Position numbers and translations under genes: made by a program. A model generated the notes under the pieces. That model saw only the letters and a list, made by a program, of their open reading frames with translations, ran no database searches and was not told the origin of the DNA. Below are positions 11,661 to 22,826 of a stretch of 64,000 bases of DNA, piece by piece; position 1 is the first letter of the stretch, and every line of letters starts with the position of its first letter. Origin of the DNA: Tamarix chinensis (lineage: Eukaryota; Streptophyta; Magnoliopsida; Caryophyllales; Tamaricaceae). The stretch lies in the NCBI GenBank assembly GCA_030549775.1, contig CM060172.1:7365861-7429860 (forward strand), written 5' to 3'.

Positions 11661-13400
11661 TATGTGGACTTTGGACCTAGACTTTATTCCTTTGGTTGCC
11701 TTTATCTAGTGTCATCCTATTATTGGTTCTTTGGTTTCTAAGTTTAAGAATAAATTAAGGGAGTTAAAATTTAGACTAAAGTAGTTCAATTGGTCCAAGT
11801 TTGGTGGTATTTCTACAAAGGTGTAGGAGCAAAGGGACAAACTTAAAGTGATTCATGCAGAAATGGATCTTCAACCACAGAATTTCAGATTATAATAGGA
11901 GGAAATGAAGTGTTTCAAGCTGTATGAACTTTATGCTTTATTTGAAGAGAGATTCTTCAAGCCGAAGTCTGGTATCAAGTGGCTTAACCTTGGTGATTCT
12001 AATTCTCATTTTTTTCTTTGCCTCTATGAAAGCAAGGTAGATGAAGATTCAAGTGCACAGAATTCAATTGGCTGATGGGAAATGGTTCCATTCTACTAAG
12101 GGGATCACACAGGACTTTTTATCTTATTATAAGAGTTTTTTATTGTCAGAAAGTCCTACTACTAGTTTTATCTCAGACGATATTTTACATTTAGGCCTGG
12201 TTATTTCTGTGGAGCACCAACACCTGTTGCTGAGGCCTATATCTAAAAAAGATGTCAAGGATGCTTTGTGTTCAATAGGTAATTATAAAGCACTAGGTGC
12301 TGAGGGGGTTTACTGTAGAGCTTTTTAAAGCTACTTTGGAAATTCTAGGTAATGATATTTGGCAGCTGATGAATGATATTTTCTAATCTACAATTATTCC
12401 TCCATTCTTGGGGTAGACTATGCTTTCTCTTATTCCAAAATTAGCTGGAGCTCAATGTGTTTTTGAATTTCAACCTACTGCATGCTGTATTGTTCTTTAC
12501 AAGATTTTGGCCAAGATTATTTCTATTTATTTACAAGCCATCTTTCCCTCTTTGATTCATACTTCACAAGATGGTTTTATTAAGGGTAGAGTCATTGGAC
12601 ACAATGTTTTTTTGGCTCATGAACTGATACGTATGTATAAAAGAAAGAGTATTTCTCCAAGATGCATGCCTGCGGTGGATAGTAGGAAGGCTTATGATTC
12701 AATGAGCTAGAGTTTCTTGGAGCAGGTGTTATTAGGGTTGCATTTTTCCCTTCATGTGGTTAGACTTATCATGGATTGTGTTACTACTGTTAATTATTTG
12801 TTAGCTCTTAATAATGGTGTTTTAGATCCTTTTTTGAGGAAAAGAGGGTTAAGACAAGGAGACCCTTTGTCTCCTTACCTCTTTGTTATTGTTATGGAAT
12901 ATTTGAGTAGGATGCTGCAATCTTTAGGGCTTAAAGCTAAGTTTCATGGTCATCCTAATTGTAAGAGATTGGAGATTATTAATTTGGCTTTTGTAGATGA
13001 CCTACTAGTTTTCTATAAGGCTGATTTATCTTCTATTCTCTTAATCAATTAGATTTTTGAGGTTTTAAATGTTGTGTGAGGTATGCACGTAAGTGCTGAG
13101 AAGAGCTCCATAATTTTTGGGGGTGTCAAGCAAGATTTGGAAGGCCTGATTTTATCTACTTTGCAGTTCAATGAGGGCATGTTTCCCTTCAAATATTTGG
13201 GGGTGCCTTTAAACTCTTCTAAACTTAAATCGGATGCTATGATCTCTTTAGTTCAAAAGATTACTGGAAGGATGCAGCATTGGTCCACTAGGCTGCTTTC
13301 TTTTGCAGGAAGGCTGCAATTGTTGAAGTCTGTAGTTTTTGGCATTATAATGTTCTAGAGTCAGGTCTTTCTTCTTCCTAAGAAGTTATTGGTGCACATT
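11661..13400 (+). pseudogene. LINE ORF2: reverse transcriptase domain
   Basis: Linker blocks (FDMWTLDLDFIP, then FFKPKSGIKWLNLGDSNS near 11960) lead into RT: RPISKKDVKDALCSIGNYKA, SLIPKLAGAQCVFEFQPTAC, ILAKIISIYLQAIFPSLIH, then SQDGFIKGRVIGHNVFLAHE, AVDSRKAYDSMS, GLRQGDPLSPYLFVIVMEYL, LAFVDDLLVFYKA and FKYLGVPLNSSKLK. The GLRQGDPLSPYLF block is intact and the catalytic motif is FVDDL rather than the usual FADDL/FADDT. Four separate open pieces (12041-12328, 12420-12710, 12717-13052, 13083-13358) are joined only through stops or frameshifts, so the gene is dead. Confidence 0.9.
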
Positions 13401-14195
13401 ATTGCACTTTGTCATTCATTTCTATGGACAGGTAAACCTTTACCTAGCAAAAGAGCTCTTATAGCTTGGAAAACCATTTGTCTACCTAACAAAGAAGGGG
13501 GTTTAGGCATAATTGATCTTCATTCCTGGAACATAGCAGAAATGGGGAAACACCTTTAGAAATTTGTTTGAAGAAGGATTCTTTATGGATTAAATAGGTC
13601 CATACATATTATATTAAGCAGTAAGATTTATCTACCTATCATCTTCCAAGCACAGCTTCTTGAATTATGCAGATAATTTTTGCATTGAGATCTTTGCTTT
13701 TACTAGGGTTTCACTTGCAGCAGGTGGATTCCTTATACAAGATTTTTGATATTTATCAATTAGTAAGGTTTAAGGCCCCAAAAGTGCCCTGGTGGAGAAC
13801 TGCGTGGTGTAATCCTGCAACGCCAAAACACAAGTTCATATTTTGGCTTAATGCTCATTACTTCCATTGATTTGCAATGCTGCTTTTGTGATCAGAATGA
13901 AAGTATTATGCATTTGTTGGTAAATCATCCTATTATGAAGCATATTTAGAACTCAATCAGAGTTATCGTGGGAGGTAGAAGATTCTCTAACTCTTGGATT
14001 GCAGTGCTGAAAGATTTATCATAGTTTCAAAGAGGAGGAGGTGTCAAGCTCCAATTAACTCGTGCCTTTTATGTAATAGGTCTCTATGAGATTTGCAAAG
14101 CAAGAAATGCTTATCTTTTCTCCAATGTTAGATGGAACAGGAATCCTTGTAGAATTCATAAGTTCGGTGGTTATGTAGGTTGTATAGATTAATTC
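13401..14195 (+). pseudogene. LINE ORF2: C-terminal zf-RVT-like region
   Basis: After RT come SFLWTGKPLPSKRALIAWKT and GGLGIIDLHSWNIAEMGK, the usual block for plant L1 ORF2. Next are APKVPWWRTAWCNPATPKHK and FIFWLNAHYF, then CCFCDQNESIMHLLVNHPIM, the zf-RVT zinc-binding pattern (C-x2-C followed by H). It ends with ICKARNAYLF and a stop region near 14190. The family region is shortened by about 150 residues between the FLW and PWW blocks. Confidence 0.75.
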
Positions 14196-14901
14196 TATAG
14201 ACTTGGATGTAATCTTTCTACTTGATATAAAAATTCCTCTATTTTAAAAAAAATATATAAAACCCCTAAATTTTATAGTTGAAAATTTTTATTTGCATAG
14301 AAACCATACACTAAAATAGGGGATGCTACCGTCATGATTGGTACAAGACTAACCTTCAGCCAATCTCATACCAACCACAAGGCTAGAAAATTTAAACGGC
14401 ACTGATTCGAGTAGAAGAGAAAACCATAATTTTTCTAATAATTCATAAATGAAACAGAGTGCATGATGTAAGAGTCGATGCATAAATAGAAAACTAGTAC
14501 AGTAACAATGCCCTTATGGGGGAAATGGAACAATCAAGAAAGCAATAAGAAAGATAGAAATAGGTGAGTCTGGATAACACTCTCTCGAGCCCCATGACAA
14601 GTCCAACAAGCCATCACTTAGTCTGGCTAAACACATCGAAGGCATCAAAATCATCATATACAACATCTCCTTCTTGCACCAACTCAGAAGGGACCACTAC
14701 TCGTGGGAATGACCTGCACCTATGAAACGGGTGATTAGTATGCTACATACTAACCAAGGTAAACATGAGGCTAAGACCATATAAAATAAATGGCAGATAA
14801 TACATGTAGTAAATTAGTCTAGATAATCATAATAATTGGATCTCAGGCCATTATTTCCATTTTCACATAACTCTCAATTTAGATCCATGTGAGTACGAGA
14901 A

Positions 14902-15240
14902 CCCCACTATTATAGATGGTGGACCAAAAACATCTAGGGAAAAACTCTCCTGGCCACTATTATTCACCGGTGGATTGGCCTTTAGGGCACAATCACAAGA
15001 CCACTATTATTGCTAGTGGATCGGTCTGGCTCGAACTCTTCTGGTGTTCCACTATAATTAATTAGTATTTTTCCCATGACTTATTATACTTAAGGTTTGA
15101 TTTACTGAGCTTGGGATCCCCCACTATTATAGTTGGTGGGCCAGAATTATCTAGGCTAGAATATACCTGGCCATTATTATTCATCTGTGGATTGGTCTCA
15201 AGGGCACAATGCACCTCGTAACTATTATCACCGATGGACC
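14902..15240 (-). repeat. Array of stem-loop modules in element B 3' LTR
   Basis: About six or seven copies of a short module, read on + as CCACTATTAT, 2-6 bases, then GGTGG or a variant. Examples: CCCACTATTATAGATGGTGG at about 14903, CCACTATTATTCACCGGTGG at 14954, CCACTATTATTGCTAGTGG at 15001 and CCACTATTATAGTTGGTGGG at 15121. Each has a CCAC/GTGG stem. Units are irregularly spaced, 45-70 bases apart, often followed by GGGCACAATGCAC-like linkers. Confidence 0.8.
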
Positions 15241-15264
15241 GGTCAGGGTCTGGCTCAATAATCT

Positions 15265-15512
15265 AAAAGATAATAACAATATTATTAATGATAATTAGAT
15301 TAGTATTATTAATGATACTAACAATAATAATAATATCAATAATAATCATAATAAGATTAATAGTAGTAATGATGATGATAATAATAATAATAATGGAAGA
15401 AATAGTAGTAGTAATAATAATAATAATGACAATAATAATAGTAATAATTATAGTAATAATAATTATAATTATAATAATAATAAGACTAATAATAAAAATT
15501 ATACAAAATAAT
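15265..15512. repeat. TAA/ATT-rich microsatellite inside LTR
   Basis: Long degenerate run of AAT, TAA and GAT triplets. The same kind of tract is at the equivalent place in the other LTR of element B (24165-24385) and in the forward LTR at 59925-60720, so it is an old part of this LTR family. Isoleucine-rich open frames on both strands are artefacts of it. Confidence 0.85.
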
Positions 15513-16150
15513 TTATATATAAGTATAAGCAAGGGTTAGGGTATAACCAGGGATGGTGGTGCATGACAACGCATGACGGCAGTGACACAAGGCGGTGAGA
15601 GTGATGGTGTTTTGAAAAAAACCAAATTTGGGATTGGAGAAATGGAAGGGATGCAGTGGTTGTGAGGTGGTAGGTTTTTTGGACCAGGAGGATTCCAGTG
15701 GTGGTGGTAGCGTGTCAAGGCTGGGCCTAGGTGTTAGCGGTTGTAGTGGCTTAAGGTAGAGGAGAATAAAGGAGGAGGAAGGAGGGAGAGAAAAGGGTAA
15801 GGAAGGGTATGGGGAGGTAGGGGATGGTTTTCTAGGTTGAGAGGGAGGTAGTGGGGGTGGTGGTTTTGGTGGAGGAGGTGGCGTAGGGCTATGAATGGGG
15901 CAACAACAAGATGCAAAGGGCAACTTGAGCTATCCACTTTGCATGAGTAGGGAGGGATGTCCAAGGGAAGTTAAGGATGAGGAGTGGTCTTGTTTGGAGG
16001 AGGGTAATGCAAGAAAGAGGTTGGGTAGAAATTTGGATGGCAATAATGCACAGTGGTGGTTGGGGTTGCGTTTGATGGGGCGCTATAGGGGAACTTCTGG
16101 AATTTATGGGTAGAGAAAAATAAAAAGAGGAAGAAGGGTCAGGGTTGGGG

Positions 16151-16158
16151 TATTTATA
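16151..16158 (-). promoter_or_regulatory. LTR TATA box, element B 3' LTR
   Basis: The reverse complement reads TCTATAAATA, followed by CCCC. The same CTATAAATACCC occurs at the matching place in the forward LTR at 59284. In the other LTR of element B the site has decayed (near 24955-24965). It lies about 870 bases from the LTR start, leaving a long transcribed leader. Confidence 0.6.
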
Positions 16159-17022
16159 GACATAGGGAGGAGAAGAAGATAAGGGAGGATGAGGACAAAG
16201 GACTAGGAGGGGCAGGTAACTGTTGGTAGGCAGTGGCAGGCTGGGGCAGGCCAACAGATGTGAAAGTTCGCAAGGGGTAGGGGTGGTTTTAACAGGGCTG
16301 TAAGGAGGTTAGTGAGGGTGTTGGGGTTGTAGAGGGGAGGGGACCATTGTAGGGAAGTTCAAGTTGCATGCCCTAAAGGTTAGGTCGAGAGGAAGGTTAG
16401 GGAGAAGAAGTAGCCATGCGCACTAGGGATCAGGAGGGGCGAGGTAGGAGGTGAGGGCAGAAGGGGAAAAGTGGGAAAAAGGCAGAGATAAAAAGGGAAG
16501 GATGATGCAGGGTATTGGGCCGCGCGAGGGGGAAAGAAAAAAATAAAAGGAAAGGTGGGTTGGGCTAGGTTATACAAGGAAAAGAAGGAGAGAAGGGAGG
16601 GGAAGAGTTGGGTTGCACTAGTCGTGGCCTAGACCGGTGGAAAGGAGAGAAAAAGATGAAAAAGAAGGAAGAAGGAAGAAGGAAAAAGAAAAGGAAGAAA
16701 AAGAGAGGAAAAAGGAAAAGAGAAATAAGCAAATGAGGTGGTTGAGGTATTTGGGACTTTTTAAATTTTTTTAAAATAATAAAATTAGTATAAATAAATA
16801 ATTAAATTTTCTTTTTACATTAATTTTGAAATTTTGGTTTAAATTTCCTAAAATCCATTTTAGTTAGCAAATTACCCTAACCTCCACTAATTTTCCTCTT
16901 TTTTGTCTTAATTACTTCCATTATAATAACATTCTTTTATTAAAAATATTATATTTAATTCATCTAACCTATTTGTCCCTATTTTATTATTAATTCCTAA
17001 ATTAAGGTTTTAGGGTATTGCA

Positions 17023-17370
17023 TCACTATTTCCTTAAAGAAAGACTTCGTCCCTAAAGTCACTAGCTTAATTTATAGGAGTAAGGAATAGTGAAAAGTAG
17101 TTCTAAGCTTATTGGGATAATAAAAGTAAGAGTCGCAATGCTACTACCCCTTAAAGAAAAGGGGTTTACTAAGGACTATCATACTTGCAATGAAGAGTTC
17201 CAGATATGCCTCGTACATGTCCTTCTCAGCTTCCCAGGTAGATTATTCGATTCCATGGTGGCTACAAAGAATCTTCATAAGGGAGACCACACTCATGCGG
17301 GTCTTCTAGATCTTAGTGCTAAGGATCAGCATAATTCACTCCTCATAGGTTAGAGAATCATCAAGTTCAA
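17023..17370 (-). pseudogene. Element B: pol 3' end with chromodomain
   Basis: Minus-strand frames with stops: LDEVELDDSLTYEE (before the chromodomain), then a block matching the chromodomain end, KIL-CSHHGIE, STWEAEKDMYEAYLELF. The last residues before the LTR, around CGAAGTCTTTCTTTAAGGAA read antisense, fit the usual DEFFLRGG-like end and polypurine tract. Chromodomains in this family steer integration to methylated histones. The frame is broken, but the lineage assignment to chromoviruses rests on it. Confidence 0.7.
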
Positions 17371-17380
17371 CCTCGTCAAG

Positions 17381-18480
17381 CTAGATCACATGGGAAGGAT
17401 CAGCAATATATTTCCATAGCTGCAAGATGTGGAACACATTGTGAACTCTAGCCAACTTTGGAGGAAGTGCTAACCAGTATGCAACCTTTCCGATCCGCTC
17501 CAAGATCTCATAGGATCTGATGTACCTCAGACTCAGCTTGCCCTTTCTACCAAATCTTTGCACACCCTTAGTGGGGTAAACCCTTAATAACACTTTTTCC
17601 CTAGGTTCAAAGTCACTACTCATGCTCTTCTAATCAGCATAACTTCTTTGTATACTCTGAGCCCTCTCATTTGTTCTTGAATCTAGCAGATCAGCTTGGT
17701 CATCTCCCCGATCATCTTAGGTCCCAACACCATTGTCTTGCTAATGTCACTCTAGCAAAAGGGGTTCCTACACTTCCGTCCATATAATGCTTCGAAGGGA
17801 TCCATCCATATGCTAGCATGGTAGCTATTATTGTAAGAAAATTCTATCAAATGTAGGCTTTCTTCATAACAACCCTAAAAATCCAGTATACAAGCCCTTA
17901 CCATGTCCTATAGGGTTTTTATAGTCCTCTTTGTCTGTCCATCTATGGTGGAATGGAAGGTTTTACTCATCTTTAATTTTTTCCCTAGGACTTCCTGCAA
18001 CTTTTTCTAGAAATGAGAGAGGAACCTTGAATCCCTTTTTGATACAATATAATCTGGAACCCCGTGCCGACTAAATATGTACTTCATGTAGGCACTGGCT
18101 AGCTGATCCATACTCCACATGGACTTCATTGGAATAAACACGGCCAACTTGGTCAATCTGTCCATGATGACCAAAATAGTGTCACAACCACTTTGAGTCC
18201 TTGGCAACCCACTAACACAGTCTATGGAGATCGAATCTCACTTCCACCTTGACACTTCTAAGTGCTGAAGTAGCCCTACAAGTTTATGGTGCTCAAACTT
18301 GACCTTATGATAGGTTAGACATTGGGACATGAACTTAGCCACTTCTCGCTTCATACAAGGCCACTAGTACACCTTCTTGGAGTCCTTATATACCTTATCT
18401 CCTCCCAAGTGGACTAAGTAAGGGGTGTGGTGTTCCTCTTCCATGATACGATGCTTTAACTCTGGATTGGTATGCATCAG
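17381..18480 (-). pseudogene. Element B: integrase remnant
   Basis: Leftward reading: zinc-binding region near 18300-18450, then the catalytic core DSISIDCVSGLPRTQSGCDT, LVIMDRLTKLAVFIPMKS, SAYMKYIFSRHGVPDYIVS and KRDSRFLSHF (18007-18240). The first Asp (SISID) is kept and the second sits in KRDSRF. The GPF/Y-like C-terminal part is well preserved at 17381-17623: VLLRVYPTKGVQRFGRKGKL, SLRYIRSYEILERIGKVAYW, LALPPKLARVHNVFHILQ. This is a classical chromovirus integrase tail, leading directly into the chromodomain. The core-to-tail middle is interrupted by stops. Confidence 0.88.
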
Positions 18481-19980
18481 TGACCCTTGTAATGAAGGCT
18501 ACCATCCTCGTGTACCCGAAACCCTTCTACCTGGCCTTCCTACAACTTTCGATGGATCCTCTCAAGCTTGGCATCACTAGCCTTACCATCTTGAATCTCC
18601 TCAAAAATTGTGGGAGTGATCGTCAAGGCTCTCATGAAAACCTCGAGGTCACCCTGATGTATCAGCTCAATCGCTAGGCTGGACAATTCCTCCGTCATTT
18701 AGTCATCAACTATACAAAAATTTGCAAAGTGTGTGGTCTTTTTGCTCAAGGCATCTACAACCATGTTTCTAGGTGAAGATGTACTCGAGGTTCTTATTAT
18801 CTGTGAAGAACTTACACCTTATGTTGTACAAGTAATGCCTCCAAATTTTTAAGGCAAAAGCTAATGTGGCTAACTCTAAGTCATGAGTTAGATAGTTCTA
18901 CTTATGCCACTTCAATTGTCGAGAGGTATACGCAACCACTCTACCATTCTACATTAGCACACTACTAAGTTTGTGTAAGGATGCATTACTGTAGACCTCG
19001 AACCCATCTAAACCCTTTAGCAGAGTTAGGATAGGCACTTTGGACAACCGTCTCTTTAACTCCTAGAAGGATCCATCACAAGACTCATCCCACTAGAACC
19101 TGGTGGCCTTCTTTAAGAGGTTAGTTAAAAGACGGGCAATCTTGGAGAAGTTCTACACGAACCGTCTATAGTACCCATCCTGTCCTAGGAAACTACGAAC
19201 CTCTACTAAGTTAGTGGGAGTCTTCCACTCTATGATTGCCATGGTCTTTGCTGGGTCAATAGACACTCCCCCAACTGACACTATATGTCTAAGGAAAGCT
19301 ACTTTCTAGAGCCAAAATCCACACTTAAACAACTTTGCATATAAATAGTGCTCTCTTAGCAAGGTCAAAATGGTGCTAAGGTATTGCTCATGCTCCTCAT
19401 TCCCTCAGGGAGTACACCAGGATGTCGTCGATGAACACCACCATAAATTGACTGAGGAAAGGTCTGAAGATTCTTATCATCAAGTCCATGAACACCACAG
19501 GAGCATTGGTGAGCCCAAAAGGCATCACCATAAACTCGTAGTGTCTATACCAAGTTTAGAAGGCTATATCCAAACTGATGGTATCCAAATCTCAGGTCTA
19601 TCTTAGAGAAAATAGTGGCACCCCTCAACTGGTCAAATAGATAATCAATCCTTGGGAGCGGGTAACTATTCTTCATAGTCAATTGATTAGCCCCGAGTAG
19701 TCTATGTAAGGTTAGAGGGCCTCATCCTTTTTCTAAATGAATAAGACCGGTGCTTCCTAGGGTGACACACTTATTTAAATGTACTCGTGCTCCAACAATT
19801 CCTCCGGCTCGGAATTTAGCTCTTGTAGCTCAACAGGAGCCATCTTGTAGGGTGTCTTTGACATAGACTCAGCTCCCGACCCTAACTTGATTGTGAATTC
19901 AGTATCCCAAACTAGGAGCATACCCAATATTTCATCTGGGAACACATCTGGAAATTCTTTGACCACCAAAATTCCCTTTA
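18481..19980 (-). pseudogene. Element B: reverse transcriptase and RNase H remnant
   Basis: Minus-strand RT start at 19775-19969: VVKEFPDVFPDEILGMLL, EFTIKLGSGAESMSKTPYKM, APVELQELNSEPEELLEHEY, matching the FPDVFPEDLPG...PYRMAPAEL entry of Ty3/gypsy RT. Leftward, the palm (19300-19700) and thumb/connection follow, with recognisable words for the GFTNAP block (19500-19525, antisense). RNase H is at about 18700-19000 (ILTDNKNLEY-like). Frames are broken throughout; the + strand frame at 19370-19606 is a shadow. Confidence 0.8.
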
Positions 19981-20130
19981 GAGCTGCTAAGTCCTTTTTA
20001 GCTCTTGCAAACTACGTAGGTGCAGTGGGTACCCCTTCTAGACCAAGGATTGCAGGGGGACTATAGCCACTACCTTGTTAGTGGGGTTAGGCTTGGTCTT
20101 CCTAGACGAAACCCTAGTACCCTTTGGGCC

Positions 20131-20466
20131 TCACAATATCACACGTGCCTGAGCACAGTTGATCATTATCCAATACCTTTTTAGCATATCCATCCCTAGA
20201 ATCATGTTAAAGTCCCATAATTCTATTCCGATCAAGTCGACTAAGAAGTCTACCCTACCTATGACTAAGGCAATATCTGAAAATAACTCAGTATAGTCCA
20301 TCCGATCACCCAAAGGGAGCATCATAGACAATGCTACACTAGCAAATGGTGATAGCTCAGCCTTAGCAACAAATGTAGTGGACATGAGAGATAGAGATGC
20401 ACCCAAATTGAAGAGAACATGCGCTGGCAAGGATAGTATGCTGAACATACCAATGACGATGTCCAA
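20131..20466 (-). pseudogene. Element B: aspartic protease
   Basis: A 111-residue open piece reads SILSLPAHVLFNLGASLSLM, FVAKAELSPF, LGDRMDYTELFSDIALVIGR, VDFLVDLIGIELWDFNMILG, MDMLKRYWIMINCAQARVIL. This is the gypsy protease/linker region with the usual LPAHVLFDSGASHSF and DVILGMDFL motifs. The active-site D-S/T-G is changed to N-L-G, so the catalytic Asp is lost. It is the longest intact reading frame of element B. Confidence 0.88.
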
Positions 20467-20489
20467 CTAGCGATCAGCCTCTACCTGGT

Positions 20490-21620
20490 TGATCCCATTC
20501 AGGCACCCCTTACCTGACCTCCTCTCTGAGGGAAAGGTTGCGGTCCCTGAGCCTTTCCTTGGCCTCCTAGATGGGTGCTCCAACTGAGGTAGGTGCTCTC
20601 TACTAGAATTATGGGGATGAGGTCTAAATATGTTGTTAGTAGGCCTAATGCTAGGGAATCAAGGGTCCCCTCCACTCGTAGTGCTGACTCTGGACCTACT
20701 AGGGATGTTGCGGTCCTAGACACTCAAACACTCAGTGGCCCAAACTGCCACAATTTAGGTAGGTCACAAGTCTACTTCCACAATTTCAACCTGAGTGACT
20801 CCAGCCACACCTTTTAGACGAGGACCCCCTTGGTGGACCCTGGCCTCCGATCTAATACCTTTGCTGGTGTCTCAGTGGTTCTCTCACCCATGGTTGGGTC
20901 TTGCTCCTAGAGTTCTGGGACTCTAGTTTCCTCTTCCCAAAGATAGAGCAATGCTCCTAAACTAGAGTGACTACAATATAAGCACACTCATATAATGTGG
21001 CCAAGTCGATGAAGGCCACTACTCCCATCATACGGTAATTGCTGAAGTTCAACCCCTACTAAAACTGGAGCACCATCGTAGACTCACTAGTAGTGATCCT
21101 TGTGGAAAATCGGTAACTCGGTGAAGCGGGCATAGTACTGTCGGACCATCATATTGTCCTAAGTGAGCCGCATAAAATCCTCAAGCTTGTCCCTCTTCAA
21201 GCTCTCTGCATAAAACCAGGAGCACAGGTCAATCTTAAATGCCTCCCAAGTTATCGAGGGACCATCTTAGGTAAGGTGCTCCACCCACTAGGTGTCTCCT
21301 ACATCTCTCAAAAAGAAGGTTGTTGTGCTGGGTTGCCTTGTTGGAGGGAAACCCACAACCTTGAAGGTGTGATCCAAATCTCAAATCCACCCTTCAAGAA
21401 TCATTGGGTCCTCCTTACCATCGTATAATGGAGGATGATGCCCAGTGACACTTCAGAGCTAATCCTCTCTAATGCCCTCAGAGTGATGGGGGTGCGAGGC
21501 CAGTAATAGGGACCAGCGCTAAACAAACTCCATGAAGGCCTCAAAGGCCTCTTCCAGTCGTCCAACCCTATTGTTCATCATGAAACTCATTTGCAAGAGA
21601 AAAGACGTATTAGGAGAGAA
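20490..21620 (-). pseudogene. Element B: gag remnant
   Basis: Minus strand, between the protease and the primer-binding site. The zinc-knuckle region near 20710-20765 reads YLNCGSLGHXVFECLGPQ, where the first Cys of the CCHC motif has become Tyr. The capsid part runs to about 21600: EEAFEAFMEFVQRW, LASHPHHSEGIREDQL, DPMILEGWI, GFPPTRQPSTTTFFLRDVGD, SITWEAFKIDLCSWFYAES and KRDKLEDFMRLT. These match the gag of Tekay/Del-type elements (WxxxFxxxFYPxSxxxxKxxEFxxL). Stops interrupt it. Confidence 0.82.
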
Positions 21621-21823
21621 CTTATTGGTTCGATACAGCTATCATATATTATTTCCCTTCTAGAAAATTCCTAGTCTACCCTTTCGTTTCCTCACTATGA
21701 TTTTAGACTCAAATTTTTTAAAATAGAAATTCCTTTCTAGGGCATAAAATATTTCAAAATCCAGGAAGAACTTGTTAATCAAAAATTTTCCTTGAAAATA
21801 AGGTTTGGTTACCAGAACCAATG

Positions 21824-21837
21824 CTTTCATACCAACT
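21824..21837 (-). other. Element B primer-binding site (degenerate)
   Basis: The reverse complement reads GTTGGTATGAAAGC, a decayed TGGTATCAGAGC for initiator tRNA-Met, immediately inside the 5' LTR. Confidence 0.75.
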
Positions 21838-22487
21838 TATAACAATCCTAAATTTTCACATTTGAAAATTTTCATTTGTACAGAAACCATACACTCAAAT
21901 AAGGGACTGCTACCATTGTGATTGGTACAAGACTGACCCCTAGCCAATCCCATACAAAGCATAAGGCTAGAAAAATTAAAATACGTTAATTTGAGTAGAA
22001 GATAAAACCATAATGTTTCTAATAACTTGTAAATGAAATAAAGTGCACAATGTACGAGTCAATGTAGAAATAAAAAACGAGTATAGTGATAATGTCTCGA
22101 TAGGGGAAATAGAATGATCAATAAAACGATAAGAAAGACAGAAATAGGTGAGTCTGAACAACACTCTCTTGGGCCCTATGACAAGTCCAACAGGCTATCA
22201 CTTAGTCCCACCTAACACATCGAAGGCATCAAAATTGTCGTATACAAAATCTTCTACCTCCACTAACTTAGAAGGGGTCACTGCTCATGGGAATGAGCAG
22301 CACCCATGAAATGGGTGATCAGTACGCTACGTACTGAGCAAGGTAACCATGAGGCTAAGACCATACAACATAAATGGTAGATTGTATATGTAGTGAATCA
22401 GTCCAGTTAATCATAACCATTAGATCTCAGGCCATTATTTCCATTTTCACATAACTCTCAATTTAGATCCATGCAAGTACAAGAATC

Positions 22488-22826
22488 CCACTATTATAGA
22501 AGGTGGACTGGAAACATTTAAGGAAGAACGCTCCTAGCCACTATTATTTGCTGGTGGATCGGTCTCTAGGGCACAATGCACATGGCCACTATTATTATCG
22601 GTGGAACAATCATGCCTCCTTTCTCATGGTGTTCCACTATAATTAATTAGTATTTTCCTCATTACTTATTATATTTAAGGTTTGGTTTACTAAGCTCAGG
22701 ATTCCCCACTATTATTGTTGATGGACCGAAAATATCTAAGGAAGAATGCACTGGGCCACTATTATTCACCGGTGGATCGATCTCTAAAGCACAATGCACC
22801 TCACTACTATGATCATCGATAGACCG
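22488..22826 (-). repeat. Array of stem-loop modules in element B 5' LTR
   Basis: Same module family as at 14902-15240: CCCACTATTATAGAAGGTGG (about 22489), CCACTATTATTTGCTGGTGG (22539), CCACTATTATTATCGGTGG (22587), CCCACTATTATTGTTGATGG (22706) and CCACTATTATTCACCGGTGG (22757), plus a decayed last copy near 22805. Unit number and order are the same as in the other LTR. Confidence 0.8.

Larger units (their letters stand above)
9966..14255 (+). mobile_element. Degenerate L1-type LINE
   Basis: A non-LTR retrotransposon of the plant L1 type: ORF1 of the DUF4283 kind, then ORF2 with endonuclease, reverse transcriptase and a zf-RVT-like C-terminal region, ending in an A-rich tail (ATTTTAAAAAAAA, about 14241-14254). 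Length is about 4.3 kb, shorter than intact plant L1 elements, with frameshifts and many stops, mostly TAG. It appears to have inserted into the 5' LTR of element A. Element B then landed at or next to its tail, so a target-site duplication cannot be read with confidence. Confidence 0.85.
14256..17022 (-). repeat. Element B 3' LTR (shortened)
   Basis: Antisense LTR of 2.77 kb. Left to right it holds the U5-side end, the CCACTATTAT...GGTGG stem-loop array (14902-15240), an ATT/TAA microsatellite (15265-15510), a purine-rich region (15600-16740; pyrimidine-rich in the sense strand), a conserved TATA box and the AT-rich LTR start. Compared with 21838-25815, it lacks the segment corresponding to 22855-24160. 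Proline-rich open frames on the minus strand (15513-15923, 15889-16254) lie downstream of the TATA box and are treated as sequence bias, not genes. Confidence 0.8.

Noticed and set aside
10379..14195. Host gene with RNase H or DUF4283 domain
   Set aside because: Order ORF1, endonuclease, RT, zf-RVT and an A-rich tail define a LINE; all frames are broken.
20593..20817. Forward frame of 74 residues
   Set aside because: Shadow of the antisense gag of element B.
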